Origin: Pontederia crassipes
Taxonomy: Eukaryota; Streptophyta; Magnoliopsida; Commelinales; Pontederiaceae
NCBI GenBank assembly: GCA_030549335.1
Contig: JAUKPH010000017.1
Coordinates: 3,155,001-3,219,000 of the forward strand
Reading direction: 5' to 3'
Length of the DNA stretch: 64,000 nt
This document shows positions 47,901 through 60,256 of the stretch, piece after piece (positions within the stretch are counted from its first letter, which is position 1; each line of letters starts with the position of its first letter). The translations under genes and the position numbers were made by a program. Under the pieces are notes generated by a model, which saw only the letters and a program-made list of their open reading frames with translations, did not search any database and was not told the DNA's origin.

Positions 47901-50681
47901 GTCGTGAGGTGAAAAAATTTGGAGTTCTTATCTCCATGCTCAAGCCATTTGACTCTAGATTTACTCCACCACTTCAAGGTGATTTGGCGGAGGAGGGAAG
48001 CATGGAAATGATGAAGTGATCTAAGCTTTTTAATATCCTGATCAAGAAGGCCGACACTATCATCCTTAGCCTCCAGGTGGGAAATGTTTTGTTTAACCAC
48101 AGCAAGCCTATAGTCAAGAGAACCAAGGGTTTCTTTGTTCCATCTAAGGATCTAAGTTTTAATTTTATGGAAAGAAAGATACATGTCAGAATTTGGTTCC
48201 CGGTTAGACCAAACATTTTGAATGATGTTCCTAGGTTTCTCATATTCGAACCAGAAATGCTCAAATTTAAATGTTTTTGGTTTTCTAATGAAGCTGTTAG
48301 AAGCAAACAATAATGGAGAACGATCAGAAACACATCAAATTAGATAATTAACATAGAGGTTTGGAAATTTCAGCAACCATTTAGAATTAATGAGCACTCT
48401 ATCAAGCCGACATTTGATCCTAGCCAGGCCTAGCACTACAAGAAAAACGCGGATTACCGACGGTCCGAACTGTCGGTAATCAGCCCGAAAACCGTCGGTA
48501 ACGCAATTACCGACGATTTTTCAGACGGAATCGATCCGTCCGAAAAATGCTCGTCGCAAACGGATTTGCGACGATTGAAAAAAATTCGTCGAAAATATCG
48601 ACGGTTCTGGCCGTCGGAACAGTCCCCGACGGTTCGACCCGTCGAAATTTTCCGACGGTTGCAACCGCCGAAAAAGTCCCCGACGGTTCGAACCGTCGAT
48701 ATTTTCGACGGTTGCAACCGCCGGAAAAGGCCGGCGGTCCGAGCCGTCGATATTTCTGACGGTTGCAACCGCTGGAAAAGTCCCCGGCGGTTCGAACCGT
48801 CGATATTTCTGACGGTTCCAACCGTCGGAAAAGGCCGGCGGTCCGAGCCGTCGAAATTTCTGACGGTTCCAACCGTCGGACGCTGGAGGCCGGAACCGGC
48901 CGCCTGGCGGTCGGATCCGAACGGCCACGGCCGGATCCGGCCGACAGCAGAGAGAGAGAGATGCCGGCGCGGAGCGGGAGAGAGAGATACGCCGGCGCGG
49001 GAGAGGGTCGCCGGTGCGGGAGAGGGTCGCCGGCGTCCGGCGTGGGAGGGTCGTCGGCGTCCGGCGCGCGGGAGAGGCCGATCTCGCGGCGTAACCAGCA
49101 TCCGTGCTCGCGGCCGGGAGAGGGAGAGAGGAGAGGAGGGAGAGAGAGAGGAGTGGATGGAGGAGGGAGAGAGAAGAGGGAGGAGGGAAAATATATAAAG
49201 GAAAAAAAGTGGAAAGAAAGCGGAAAAAAGGAAAAAAAAAGCGGGATAACGAAATTTTAATTACCGACGGTTTCGACCGTCGAAAATATAAATAATAAAT
49301 AAATTTATTTTATTTAGTTATATATAATATTTATTTTTTATTTTACCGACGGTTTGAACCGACGATAATCTTTACCGACGGTCAAAACCGTCGGTAATTG
49401 CGACGGTTTGGATATCCGTCGGAAATTACGGCGGATTTACCGACGGTTACGACCTTCGGAAATTGCGGCGGATTTTGCGACGGATGGATATCCGTCGAAA
49501 ATATCGACGTTCCTAACTGTCAAAAAATTAAATAATAATATAACAAATTATATAATTAATTTTTTTATTTCCGACGGTCACAACCGTCGGAAAATCCGTC
49601 GAAAAAATTTAATAACAATATTAAAAATATATAATTTATTTTTATTTCCGACGGTCCTAACCGTCGGAAAAGTCGTCGGAAATTGCGACGGATGGATATC
49701 CGTCGAAAATATCGACGTTCCTAATCGTCGAAAAATTAAATAATAATATAATAAATTATTTTTTTTAATTAATTTAATAATATAATATAATTAATTTTTT
49801 TAATTTCCAACGATCGTGACCGTCGGAAAATCCGTCGAAAAAATTTAATAATAATATTAAAAATATATAATTTAATTTTTTTATTTCCGACGATCGTAAC
49901 CGTCGGAAAAGTCGTCGGAAATTACGACAGATGGATATCCGTCGAAAATATCGACGTTCCTAATCGTCGAAAAATTAAATAATAATATAAATTATTTCTG
50001 ACGGTCATAACCGTCGAAAAATCCGTCAGAAACGGAACCGTCGAAAAATCCGTCGCAAATAGCGACGGATTTAGAACCGCCGAAAATTATCCGTCGGAAA
50101 ATCGCGATTTTCTTGTAGTGTAGGCGGTTGTTGCACCAAGTGTAAAGATTACCAGAATTATGAGCATCCATGAGGCCCTGCGCACTAATAAGATTTAGGA
50201 GAGAAAGAATTGAATTTGTATACAAAAAAGGCTTGCCTCCTAGCTTCTCCGAAGGCGAGATAACGGAGTTAAAATCTCCCACGAGCATCCAGGGAAGATC
50301 GGAAGCGTCCAACTGCGTCAGCCTTCGCCAGAGCGCATTCCTGAGGGGAGGGATAACACTAGCGTAGATGCAATAAGCAAGAAAGAAAAGTTTTTAAAAG
50401 TTACCACAGCATGAAGGGACTGGGCATCTTGGCCGACCACCGTGACAGACGAATCATCCCCCCGCCAGGCAAGGATGATACCGCCGGCGTGCCCGGAGCC
50501 TGGCTGGAAGGAGCCATGCCAAGAAGAACCAAGTCTGCGAATAACAGTAAGAGAGCCGAGGACATGTATGAGATTCAAGAAGAACAAGAAAGTCCGGTTG
50601 ATGATTTTTTATGATGTCGGAGAGGCGGTCGCGAACACGACCCCGGAAGGCCCCCCGGCAGTTCCAAGTGATGAGCTTCAT
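44903..50681 (-). pseudogene. LINE ORF2: endonuclease, reverse transcriptase, RNase H
   Basis: Starts MKLITWNCRGAFRG (apurinic-type endonuclease) at 50681, continues through WMLVGDFNSVISP and LYTWCNNR, and is then cut by CACTA copy D (48434-50120). Reverse transcriptase blocks follow: GKAPGPDGLALEFFKNYW, LIFIPKSKQPKMVTDYRPIA, then IRQGDPLSPYLF near 47080. The catalytic box reads YAND instead of YADD (about 46939-46950), so a metal-binding aspartate is lost. A zf-RVT type motif (CALCGLALEDINHLFFYC) lies near 45730-45780, and the RNase H domain (ISLNSDGSFGG, ETEVWGLMMG, CRTDSALLVD) near 45160-45380. Stops and frame changes interrupt it repeatedly, for example within the RT region near 47260. 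Confidence 0.9.
48434..50120 (+). mobile_element. Non-autonomous CACTA element, copy D
   Basis: Left tip CACTACAAGAAAAACGCGG, right tip CGCGATTTTCTTGTAGTG, target duplication TAG (48431-48433, 50121-50123). The 51-bp unit array spans about 48600-48885. The GGCGGCCGGATCC block is much shorter than in copies A and B. Inserted into LINE ORF2, so it is younger than the LINE. Confidence 0.94.
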
Positions 50682-51343
50682 GTGCTTAGGTCAAGTGGTG
50701 GAAGCTCAACCTCGGAGACCATCTCGGCTTTATCCTACACCAAAACATTTGTGTTAGATCTGTGGGTAATCGACTGTTTTTTACCTTTTGGATTTGTTGA
50801 TTTTTTCTCCTTGCGCTTAAGATTAGGGCTTGCGATGGCCGGAGGGCGGCGTCGCCGGGCATTGGTAACACCTTCGGCCGTGGACGAACCCAGATCCGAA
50901 TCCGCCAGCTCTTCGTCTGACAGCGAGGTGGCAACCTGCTCCCCTGTGACAGCCTGCATCCACCGGGAGACCTTAGCCACCAATTCATCGTGGCTCACAG
51001 GGCCATCCGAGGCCGTGTCTAGAGGAATCAAGGTGGAAGGGGACGGGGAAGGTCCAGAGGGGTTATCGGTGGGCTTTGATGGCACATGTGGCGGGCGATG
51101 AGCCTGCATAGAGAAACGAGTTAGATCTGGATCATCTAAAGTACCCATTTTTTCTTTACCGTTGATGTTGTCCTTCTCGCCACGTGTCGCCATCCTAAAG
51201 TCATGATGTTCAACGCATGGTTGAGATTGGATTAGGGTTTCGACCGATGCGAGGGCCAGGAAGGGGTTCGCCGCTAGGAGCGAGTCCTCTCCGGCCTGGA
51301 CCGGCGCACGGGCCGAGCTCGTCGAAGCCACCACCGGAGTTGC

Positions 51344-53040
51344 CACTACTAGAAAAATGCGGATTATCGACGGTCCGAACCGTCGGTAATCAGCCCAAAA
51401 ACCGTCGGTAACGCAATTACCGACGATTTTTCAGTCGGAATCGATCCGTTGAAAAAATGCTCATCGCAAACGGATTTGCGACGGTTGAAAAAATTCGTCA
51501 AAAATATCGACGGGTCAAAAATTCGTCGGAACAGTCTCCGGCGGTTCGACCCGTCGAAATTTTTCGACGGTTGCAACCGCCGGAAAAGTCCCCAACGGTT
51601 CGAACCGTCGATATTTCCGACGGTTGCAACCGCCGAAAAAGGCCGGCGGTCCGAACCGTCGATATTTCCGACGATTGCAACCGCCGAAAAAGGCCGACGG
51701 TCCGAGCCGTCGAAATTTTCGACGGTTGCAACCGCCGGAAAAGGCCGGCGGTTCGAACCGTCGCAACTTTTCGACGGTCGCAACTGTCGAAACTTTGGAC
51801 GGGCGTCGCAACCGTCGATCTTTTGACGGTCGCAACCGTCGCAAATAATTTTTTAAATATAAAAAAAATTAGCGTTCGGATCCGGCCGCCTGGCGTTCGG
51901 ATCCGGCCGCTGGAGGCCGGATCCACCGCCAGGAGGCCGGATCCGGCGCCAGACGGCCGGATCCGGGTGCTGGAGGCCGGAACCGGCCCGACTGGCGGCC
52001 CATCCGGTCGCTGGAGGTCGGATCCGGCAGCCTGGCGGCCGATCGGCCGCTGGGGGCCAGATCCGAACGGCCACGGCTGGATCCGGCCGACAGCAGAGAG
52101 AAAAAGATGCCGGCGCGGAGCGGGAGAGAGAGAGATACGCCGGCGCGGGAGAGGGTCGCCGGTGCGGGAGAGGGTCACCGGCATCCGGCGTGGGAGGGTC
52201 GCCGGCGTCCGACGCGCGGGAGAGGCCGATCCGGTGCTCGCGGCCGGGAGAGAGAGAGAGGAGAGGAGGGAGAGAGAGAGGAGTGGAGGGAGGAGGGAGA
52301 GAGAAGAGGGAGGAGGGAAAATATATAAAGGAAAAAAGTGGAAAGAAAGCGGGAAAAGGGAAAAAAAAGCAGAATAACGAAATTTTAATTACCGACGGTC
52401 TCGACCGTCGAAAACGTAAATATTAAATATTTTTATTTTATTTAATTATATATAATATTTATTTTTTATTTTACCGACGGTTTGAACTGTCGGTAATCTT
52501 TACCGACGGTCAAAACCGTCGGTAATTGTGACGGTTTGGACCGTCGCTAGTTATATTAATAAAATACTCTTATATATGATATTATTATACATTTACCGAT
52601 GGTTACGACCTTCAGAAATTGCGGCGGATTTTGCGACGGATGGATATCCGTCGGAAATATCGACGTTCCTAATCGTCAAAAAATTAAATAATAATATAAT
52701 AAATTATATAATTAATTTTTTATTTTCGACGGTCGTGACCGTCGGAAAATCCGTCAAAAAAATTTAATAATAATATTAAAAATATATAATTTAATTTTTT
52801 TTATTTTCGACGGTCGTAATCGTCGGAAAAGTCGTCGGAAATTGCGACGGATGGATATCCGTCGAAAATATCGACGTTCCTAATCGTCAAAAAATTAAAT
52901 AATAATATAAATTATTTTCGACGATCATAACCGTCGAAAATTCTGTCGGAAACGGAACCGTCGAAAAATCCGTCGCAAATTGCGACAGATTTAGAACCGT
53001 CGGAAATTATCCATCGGAAAATCGCGATTTTCTTGTAGTG
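51344..53040 (+). mobile_element. Non-autonomous CACTA element, copy E
   Basis: Left tip CACTACTAGAAAAATGCGG, right tip CGCGATTTTCTTGTAGTG, target duplication TGC (51341-51343, 53041-53043). The 51-bp array lies at about 51530-51790 and the GC-rich block at 51870-52095, followed by the GA-rich block and the AT-rich CCGACGGT half. Inserted into LINE ORF1. Confidence 0.94.
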
Positions 53041-53051
53041 TGCGCCAGCAC

Positions 53052-53069
53052 GGGGGGGGGGGGGGGGGG
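53052..53069. repeat. Poly-G run of 18
   Basis: Homopolymer G tract within the LINE ORF1 remnant, just outside CACTA copy E. On the coding strand it is poly-C, giving a proline run. The exact length may be unreliable in sequencing. Confidence 0.8.
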
Positions 53070-54062
53070 AAGCCTGCCCGCCGGGGCAGGGCGACGACGT
53101 TGCATCCACGGCCCGTAGAGTAAGACACTCTTCTCCTTCTCCGAAGAATCGCCAGAGACAGTCACCGGAGGGCAGAGGAGCATGCATCCATATGATGTCC
53201 CAGCACACCGCAACGGTAGCAGAAGAGTGGTAGATTTTCGTATAGAACCCACTGAAAATACTGGGAGCCGTCAGGGAGACAGACCCATAGCCCCTGCTTG
53301 ACAGGCTGCGCCAGATCTAGTTCCACACAGACACGAGCGCCGGCGGCCCCCGGTCGGATCAGATCTATCCTAAGGGGGGTCCCTATGCACTCCGCAATAC
53401 GACGGACAGAGGCTTGATTCGTGAGCTCGTACTAGCAGGATCCACATTGGTAGCGCAGCCGACCGCTCAACGCCCGACCGAGAGAAGGGCTTCAGCTGTC
53501 GCACCGAGAGTAGATGCCCGTGAAATGTTGCCGACGACATTGTCAAGACCTGCAGACGATCTTCCAAGTTAGTGAAAGTGTAGAGCAGAAAGGAGTTACC
53601 TAAATCGGTGATGTTAACAGTATCCCGGAGGTGCCAGAGGGTCGAGAGATCCGTGCGGAGGTCAGCAAGATCCTGCTCGCCGCCAAGAAAATGGCTGACC
53701 AAGCTGCTAGAGACCTCTTGCATACGATGTTCCACCTCTTCCAATGGAATTGATATAGTCTTCGTAATCGAGGCTTGGAGAGTGCGCCACTGTCGTGGAG
53801 ACATCTCCGGCAATGATCTACGACCTTTCACGATGTCCGACCATGAGGCTTTGGAGCTCTGCTGATCCATCAAGCCCGAGAGCAAGGAAGGGTTTTCAGT
53901 TATCTTGGAAAAGGAAGGTAGGTTAAGAGAGGGAGGAAGCTTGGATCGGGGAGGCAGGGAGGGGAGGAGAGAGGACTTCCCTGGAGAAGGAAAGACTACT
54001 CCCCGGCGGCGAAGGTTAAAAGCTAGGGCATCGTGGGGGTGCCCAATTGTTCATGTCCACTC

Positions 54063-54119
54063 CATTTACACCAAGGTAGATTTGCCCAATTGGAGTAGCA
54101 TTTACACCAAGGTAGATTT
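54063..54119. repeat. 21-bp direct repeat at the LINE 5' junction
   Basis: The segment 54063-54083 is repeated at 54099-54119, 36 bp later, and GCCCAATTG occurs at 54041 and 54084. The second copy overlaps the end of the LINE target duplication. The first copy lies on the LINE side. Confidence 0.85.
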
Positions 54120-54735
54120 ACATCAAGGTGAGCAGATACATCAACATACGAGTCCGGATTCTTTTAATGGCATGATGTGCTCCTTATCATCATATATAAT
54201 TGCCACAGAATTTTCTACAAACACAAGGCATGAACCCACTATGCGTATGCAGCTCATGTCATATTCTGAGTGCCTATAATCTGCAGTTTTACTCGTCTAT
54301 CATATCTGCCATGTGAAAATATTTATAATTTGTTACCAAAATGTGGTTTTATATACATGTCGTGGATCATCACCGATCTCCACTGATATCACAGAAGGAT
54401 ATTTCTTGCTCTGTCGTCGTCATATACCTACTAAGAATTAATAAACAAACTTAGCTAGTTCTTGCCTTCATTCACACAAGTTGATCATACACTCTTTTGA
54501 ATAATTGACAGATTTCTCGCTGCTGATCACTCTGCTCTGCTCCCAAGCCATTGTCCTCTTCCCATGGCATCTGTTGAATGCATGTGAGAATGAACCTGGA
54601 ATTGGGTGCATGCAAGTGAGATAAGAAAACTAATGCGTTGATGGAAGAAGATTGGAAATGAGTGGATAGGATTTTGACATCTAGATGCATTTATGGACGG
54701 AACTTATGTGAAAGATATTAAAATGTATGGTATTT
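54105..54735. other. Non-coding DNA between LINE and diverged CACTA element
   Basis: No gene recognised. A 72-codon minus-strand ORF (54472-54690) has no recognised family. Confidence 0.4.
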
Positions 54736-54739
54736 TATA

Positions 54740-55842
54740 TTATTATTATAATTACCAACGGTCCGGACCGTCGATACTCGTAAAAATAATTAAATACTAT
54801 AATCTTATATATCATAATATATGATATAATTAGTATTTTATTATAATAATTACCGATAGTTCGGACTGCTGGAGCTTTCGACGGTCCGGACCGACGGTAA
54901 TCGTAAAAATAATTAAATATTATAATCTTATATATCATGATATATAATATAATTAATATTTTATTATTATAATTACTGACAATTTTAACCGTCGAAAGTT
55001 CTAATGATCCGAACCATAGATTATAATATTTAATTATTTTTACGATTACCGAACCATCGGTAAAGTAAAAATATTATTATATTTTGCAACGGTGAAAACC
55101 GTCGGTGTTGAAAAAATTATCTCGCCACCTTCTCCGCCTTTTTTTCTTTTCCCGCTCTCCACTTTCTTTTTCCGTTTATTAATTACCAACCTCCTTAAAT
55201 CTCTACCTCCTTCTCTCTCTACCTCTTTCACTCTCGCCCGGACAATGACCGAAGACAACCCCTCTCTCTCTCTCTCCCGTGGCCGGTCGGCGTCCCCTCT
55301 CTCTCTCGTGGCGGCTGGATCGGCCGCCTCGCGGCGGATCCACCACCTGGCAGCCTGATTCGGAATGAATCGGCCGCTCCCTGCGACTCCTCTCTCTGTC
55401 TCTTCCTGGCCGGCGACCCCTCTCCCTCGGCCTCGCAATGGCTCCACGGCCCGGCGGCCTGATCCTGCCGCTAATTTTTTTATTATTTTATACGCTATCT
55501 CAGGGTCACGACTGCCTGAAGTTTTCGATGGTTGCGATCGCCGAAACTTTTGACGGTCGCCGCAACCGTCTGAAGTTTCAACGATTGCGGCCGCCAAAAC
55601 CTTTGGCGCTCGCTGTGGCCGTCTGAAACTGTGGCCGTCTGAACTACCGATGGTTGGCAACAGTTGGAAATTTTTGGCAGGTACGACCATCGGAACTTTC
55701 GACAGTTGCTTGTAGCCCGTCGGAAAAGTGTTTGCGATGAACAATTTTTCGACATATCGTATTCGTCAAAAAAACCATCGAAAACTTCATTTTTCGATGG
55801 ATTTTGTATAATTTGCGACAAAAATTGATTTTTCTTGTAGTG
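54740..55842 (-). mobile_element. Diverged CACTA element, inverted, one end lost (copy G)
   Basis: The right tip ATTTTTCTTGTAGTG ends at 55842. Inside, the order is reversed relative to copies A-F: an AT-rich half with CGGTCCGGACCG palindromes comes first (54755-55085), then a pyrimidine-rich block (CTCTCTCTC), a GC-rich block and a degraded array with ACGGTCGC/GCAACCGTC. No left tip or target duplication was found. More decayed than the others, hence probably older or from a sister family. Confidence 0.7.
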
Positions 55843-57330
55843 TCATTTTCTACATGTAAAATGTTTCTTTTAAACATGAACCCCCACTGTGGATTATTAA
55901 GTTTATCCATTAATTGTTTCAACTCGCAACTTCCACGGTACATGTAAGTGCATGATTACAAGTCCATGCAGTACTTAAAACGAAGGACTGAAGAAACTGT
56001 AACAAGCTCCTTCAGTGATCAACTATTGATTCATTAAGCTACTAATCAGCTGATAATTAAGTAGATTGAATTCGAAATAAGAGATCTTGAGTTCGAACTT
56101 TGATAATTATGCATTCTATATAGATATATTTTTGGAAGGGTGAAAAACCTCATGCTTAAAAAATGGTTCACAAATGCTACGAGATATTCTGTTTTCGGTT
56201 TTAGCTAGGAGATGAGTAGAGGCCTTACTAGTTGAAGACAAGTAACTAATATATAGTAAACATGAGTTGCTCAAATTACCTCAGAAAGTGGACAAGAGTT
56301 TGTGAAATAGACTACAGGCTAGTAATTAGAAAAAGCCATTTTGGGAGGTTTTTTCAGAATAGGTACATATGAAACTTGTGGTAGCGTCAAGTTGAATTTA
56401 ATTTAATGTTACTAGCCAGCTAGTTAAAGATTTCATGGGATCTATATTTTTCTTTGGAAGTTCATGCAATTTTTTTCAATCGAGACTCATCTTTCCAAAA
56501 TTACTAATTAATTTGGTATTCAAACGCGCACGATATAAATAAACCCTTATCAATGTGATAACTTTGAATTTCAAATCTGCGACTATTAGCATCAGCTCCC
56601 CTAAAATTTCAAATATTAGTATCAGACATGGAATTTGAACTCCTCGACACGCGTGATGCACCGTTACTACAAATTAGTGCTAATTATTGAAGCGATGTGA
56701 AGTGATTGGACAAAGATCTTAGAGATGAATTATTAATCTAATGCATGTGTAATGGATGAATACAGCTCTTACATGCCATATGGTTCCAAAGCATATTCAG
56801 AAGTTAATTACTCAGCAAGTTGCACAAGTGCTTCAGGAACTTGTGGGCTTGACCTTCCTTGACCCTATCACATATTTAGTTTATAATTTCTAGGTTTATT
56901 GGCCTCCCACACCTATCATTGTCAGTAAAATTTTGCTTCCCATTTTTTTTAAATATATGATAGCTTCGAATCCGGGTGTTCAGAATGATTAGCATTTGAT
57001 TTATTCATAAAAGAATGAAATTGTATTTTCGGACGAAATTGCTGTGTCCATGAATGGAACGTGAGAAATTATATAAAGGAATAGGAAGATTCCAGATTTT
57101 AAGTTTTAACATTGACCTGGCATCATGTTGAACGTCACACCAAATGTTTAATTCCTCTACCACGTACGTAATTAACTTGCCAAGCTATATAACATCTTAG
57201 ATACCACTGTGTTGTTGGCTCACCCATCACTAGCTCTTCCTTTCTCACCACTTCTTACTACTCCTCTCTCCCCACCTTAAAAGGTGCTTCTCCCTCCCTT
57301 CCTCTCTCATCGCTCCTCCAATTCGGAACC
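55843..57330. other. Intergenic DNA and promoter region of the 5-phosphatase gene
   Basis: AT-rich DNA without recognised genes. The last 150 bases carry a TATA box and a pyrimidine-rich leader, as expected for the promoter and 5' UTR of the following gene. Confidence 0.5.
57186..57192 (+). promoter_or_regulatory. Probable TATA box of the 5-phosphatase gene
   Basis: TATATAA lies 139 bp upstream of the predicted ATG and is followed by a CT-rich leader with several CTCTC and CTTCC stretches, a common plant 5' UTR composition. The transcription start is inferred. Confidence 0.5.
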
Positions 57331-59261
57331 ATGCCTGCAGGAGAACAAAAGCTTGGAGAAGTAAGCATGCTCGAATAGTTGCAATGAGCAAATATTTTGC
57401 AGATTGTTGGACCAATTACTTTGGCTTGTAAAAAGTTCGCCAGTGTGGCTGTTCAAATCCAGAGATCAGAAGACTTCGCATTTATGACTAGCACCACAGT
57501 CGAGTATAAGTGAGCATCAAAAGCATGTATATATGCTCTTGAATATATGTATTCCTGCATGATAAATGAACTGTACGTATTTCGTATAATTTTCAGAGTA
57601 TTTGTGAGTACGTGGAATGTTGGAGGGGTGCCACCACCAAATGATGGTCTGAGTTTGGAGGACTGGTTGGGCAAAAATGATCACTCCTGTGACATATATG
57701 TTCTAGGGTATATGCTTCCAGTGGATAAAATTAAGGAAATAAATTATCTGCTACGTGAATAAAGATGAATCATATATTTGTTCCAATGATTTGTTGCAGG
57801 TTCCAAGAGATTGTGCCCCTCAGTGCCAGGAATGTCTTAGGACCACAAAACCGTAAGATCTCAAAGAGATGGAACGCCCTCATCGGAGCAGCACTGAACA
57901 AGTCTCCCAGTTGCATGCCCAAGAACAGTCCAGATCTACTGATCAAGAAGCATAAGGTGCAATCTCTTACTGATGGCTGCCACCCTGAACAAAGATTTGC
58001 ATGCATTATTAGCAAGCAAATGGTTGGAATCTTGATCTCGGTGTGGATAAGGAGTGATCTTTCGGAGCACGTCAGCGGTGCAAGTGTTTCACGCGTCCGT
58101 TGCGGCGTAATGGGCTATCTAGGAAACAAGGTATTACTTTTTTTTATCGATCGTAATGTTTTCTTTCTTTGATAATCCACTTCATTTTGGTTTTTTGCTG
58201 AATGCATATTGTAGGGTTCAGTGTCTGTGAGATTTCTCTTGCATGAAACAAGTTTCTGCTTTGTGTGCTGCCATTTGGCATCCGGAGGGAAAGTGGGAGA
58301 TGAGAGGCACAGGAATTCCAATGCAGTGGACATATCCACCAGGACTCACTTTGCAAGCGACCCTTCTCTTCATCTGCCAAAGAGGATCATTCATCACGAG
58401 TGAGTATATGAATGCCACATTTAGCAATCATTCTCTAAAATAAAACTAATGAAAGATGTCGAAAAAAAGTAAGAAAAGAATGCTTAACCTCTAACTTATG
58501 TACGTTGTTTATGTTTCATGCAGTCGTGTGGTGTGGTTTGGGGACTTAAACTATCGGATCTCTTTGCCAGAGGCCAAGATCATCTCACTGGTGAAACAAA
58601 AGGAGTGGAGCGAATTGCTACAGAAAGATCAGGTAACTATTAACAGACTACTACATTTTAGTTTATAACTACAAAATAATAGCATGTAGCGCGTGTCTGC
58701 ATGGATCTGAATCCGTGCATATAAAGAATGGAGTAAACTATATCAACGCATTCTTTCTCTTTTCATATGTAAACTCAAAATTAATTACTACTAAATTGAC
58801 TATATATTGACATAATGATCTATCTGGTTGTTTCTATGCTACTTTTGCAGCTGAAAATGGAGTTCTCGGAGGGGCGAGCGTTTGAAGGTTGGAACGAAGG
58901 TGTGATGGCATTCCCGCCTACGTATAAATACTGCAGAGACTCGGATCAGTATCAAGGATTGGTTCATGGAGAAAGCAAGGGGAAGAAGCGTGCTCCTGCA
59001 TGGTCAGCAGCTTTGGTTAATGCACACGTTTATATATTTCATGCCTCCGCAGCATGCAGTAGTTCTTAGGTATGATGTTTCTTAGCTCCTGAGAAAAGTA
59101 GCAATAATCGATGGATCTGCAGGTGCGACCGGATCGTGTGGTTCGGCGAGGGGATGAAGCAAAATCGATACGAGAGATGCGAGTTAAAATTGTCCGATCA
59201 CCGGCCAGTGCGAGCAGTCTTCAATTCCGATGTAAAGGTCTTGCTTAGCTCGGGTACCTGA
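57331..59261 (+). CDS. Type I inositol-polyphosphate 5-phosphatase (5PTase11-like), eight exons
   Basis: Removes the 5-phosphate from inositol phosphates or phosphoinositides. Exons: 57331-57360, 57403-57509, 57597-57707, 57800-58130, 58215-58399, 58524-58632, 58851-59002, 59123-59261. All fit GT-AG and the phases join to 387 aa. Family motifs in order: FVSTWNVGG (48-56), CDIYVLGFQEIVPL, KQMVGILISVW, GNKGSVSVRF (191-200), CCHLASGG (211-218), WFGDLNYRI (259-267), PAWCDRIVW (340-348) and SDHRPV (366-371). These include the catalytic WxGDxN(F/Y)R and P-A-W-C-D-R boxes. The closest match I recall is Arabidopsis 5PTase11, with similar text throughout. The first two exons (46 aa) are less certain because that region varies in the family. 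The C-terminus is short after SDHRPV. No damage seen; substrate preference is inferred only by family. Confidence 0.92.
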
Positions 59262-60065
59262 TATGAAGCCTTCTGGGAGCTCCTAATTCATGTCGCAAGC
59301 ATGCAGGATTTATCAGTGGATGATCATGTTTGTTAGTAACATATGATACGAAGTTTCTTTTTTATTTGGATTGAGTAGAATTAGAGAGAGAGAGAGAGAG
59401 AGATTTTGAGAGATTCGCCGTCTAGTATTTACTTGTTCTAATTCAAATTAATGACAAGGTGTATATAATTAAAGGTAGTGAATATGAGTAACAGGGGAAA
59501 GAATCGATAATCAAGACGAAATTTTATAATAGCTAACACTTTGTCTTGTACCCTAACACTATGCTTTATAATACCTAATCTATTGTTTGAAAAAAAAACT
59601 TTATCATATTTTACCAAATCAAGAAAGCTTGGTGCATGACCATGAATCCAAATGAAGAAAGATGATCTTAATTGGAAGTACGTTAATTATTGCTTCAACT
59701 ATTAATATATCTACGTATCTATGATATATCTTGTACCATCATCACCTCGATGTAAAGATGAGAGAAGGACAATGCATGTTGCGTCATTGACTATATAGAT
59801 AAATATATCTTTGTGGCATCTCCTCTCTTTATATTTGGCTTCTAGTTCTAGCCATCATGCACATATGAAATGTTACCGTCTCGTGCTTGATTGATTGTTA
59901 CATTTTATCAGTCGGTTATGGTGCCATTGATGTGCGGATTAGGATTTCTATTTATAATTAAAAATGCTTAACGGAGAACTCATTCCTTTTCATATTTATA
60001 ATAATGAATTTTAAATACTATTAAACGGCGTCTTAACTGTCTTAAAAAATCGTCTAATTAGTAAG
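59262..60065. other. 3' flank of the 5-phosphatase gene
   Basis: Non-coding. Includes the 3' UTR, a (GA)10 run at 59383-59402 and AT-rich DNA. No gene recognised. Confidence 0.5.
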
Positions 60066-60256
60066 AAGCCTACTTCAAGATGCATGACTGCTCTCTTCGC
60101 AGTCAAATCCGTTGAAAATTTGATCAAATTCGGCGGAAAATAAATTTTCAGATGGAACACACTTCGTTAGGAAAACACTCGAAAATGATTTTTCGAGAGG
60201 TGCAACACACAATCGTTGCCGTAAAAAAGATGTACTTCAAAACTTTTGATGGTTGT

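Larger units (their letters stand above)
50735..53870 (-). pseudogene. LINE ORF1 (nucleic-acid-binding protein), interrupted
   Basis: A likely start at 53870 reads MDQQSSKASWSDIVKGRRSL, as in plant LINE ORF1 proteins with a DUF4283-like start. After a frame change near 53420 comes a perfect CCHC knuckle, CYRCGVLGHHMDAC (about 53181-53224), then CACTA copy E (51344-53040). A Pro/Ser-rich tail follows (51343-50735), ending in a basic stretch (RRRRPP, LKRKEKKS). ORF2 begins 53 bases further on. ORF1 binds LINE RNA in active families; this copy cannot be made intact. Confidence 0.8.
44866..54090 (-). mobile_element. L1-type LINE, near full length, split by two CACTA elements
   Basis: Bounded by a perfect 14-bp target duplication TGGAGTAGCATTTA (44852-44865 and 54091-54104), with the T-rich (poly-A) end on the left. 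Reading leftward: ORF1, a short gap, then ORF2 with endonuclease, reverse transcriptase, zinc-binding and RNase H domains. Removing CACTA copies D and E leaves about 5.8 kb, a normal length for plant L1. Several frame breaks and stops show it is inactive. ORF1 and ORF2 are described separately. Confidence 0.93.
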
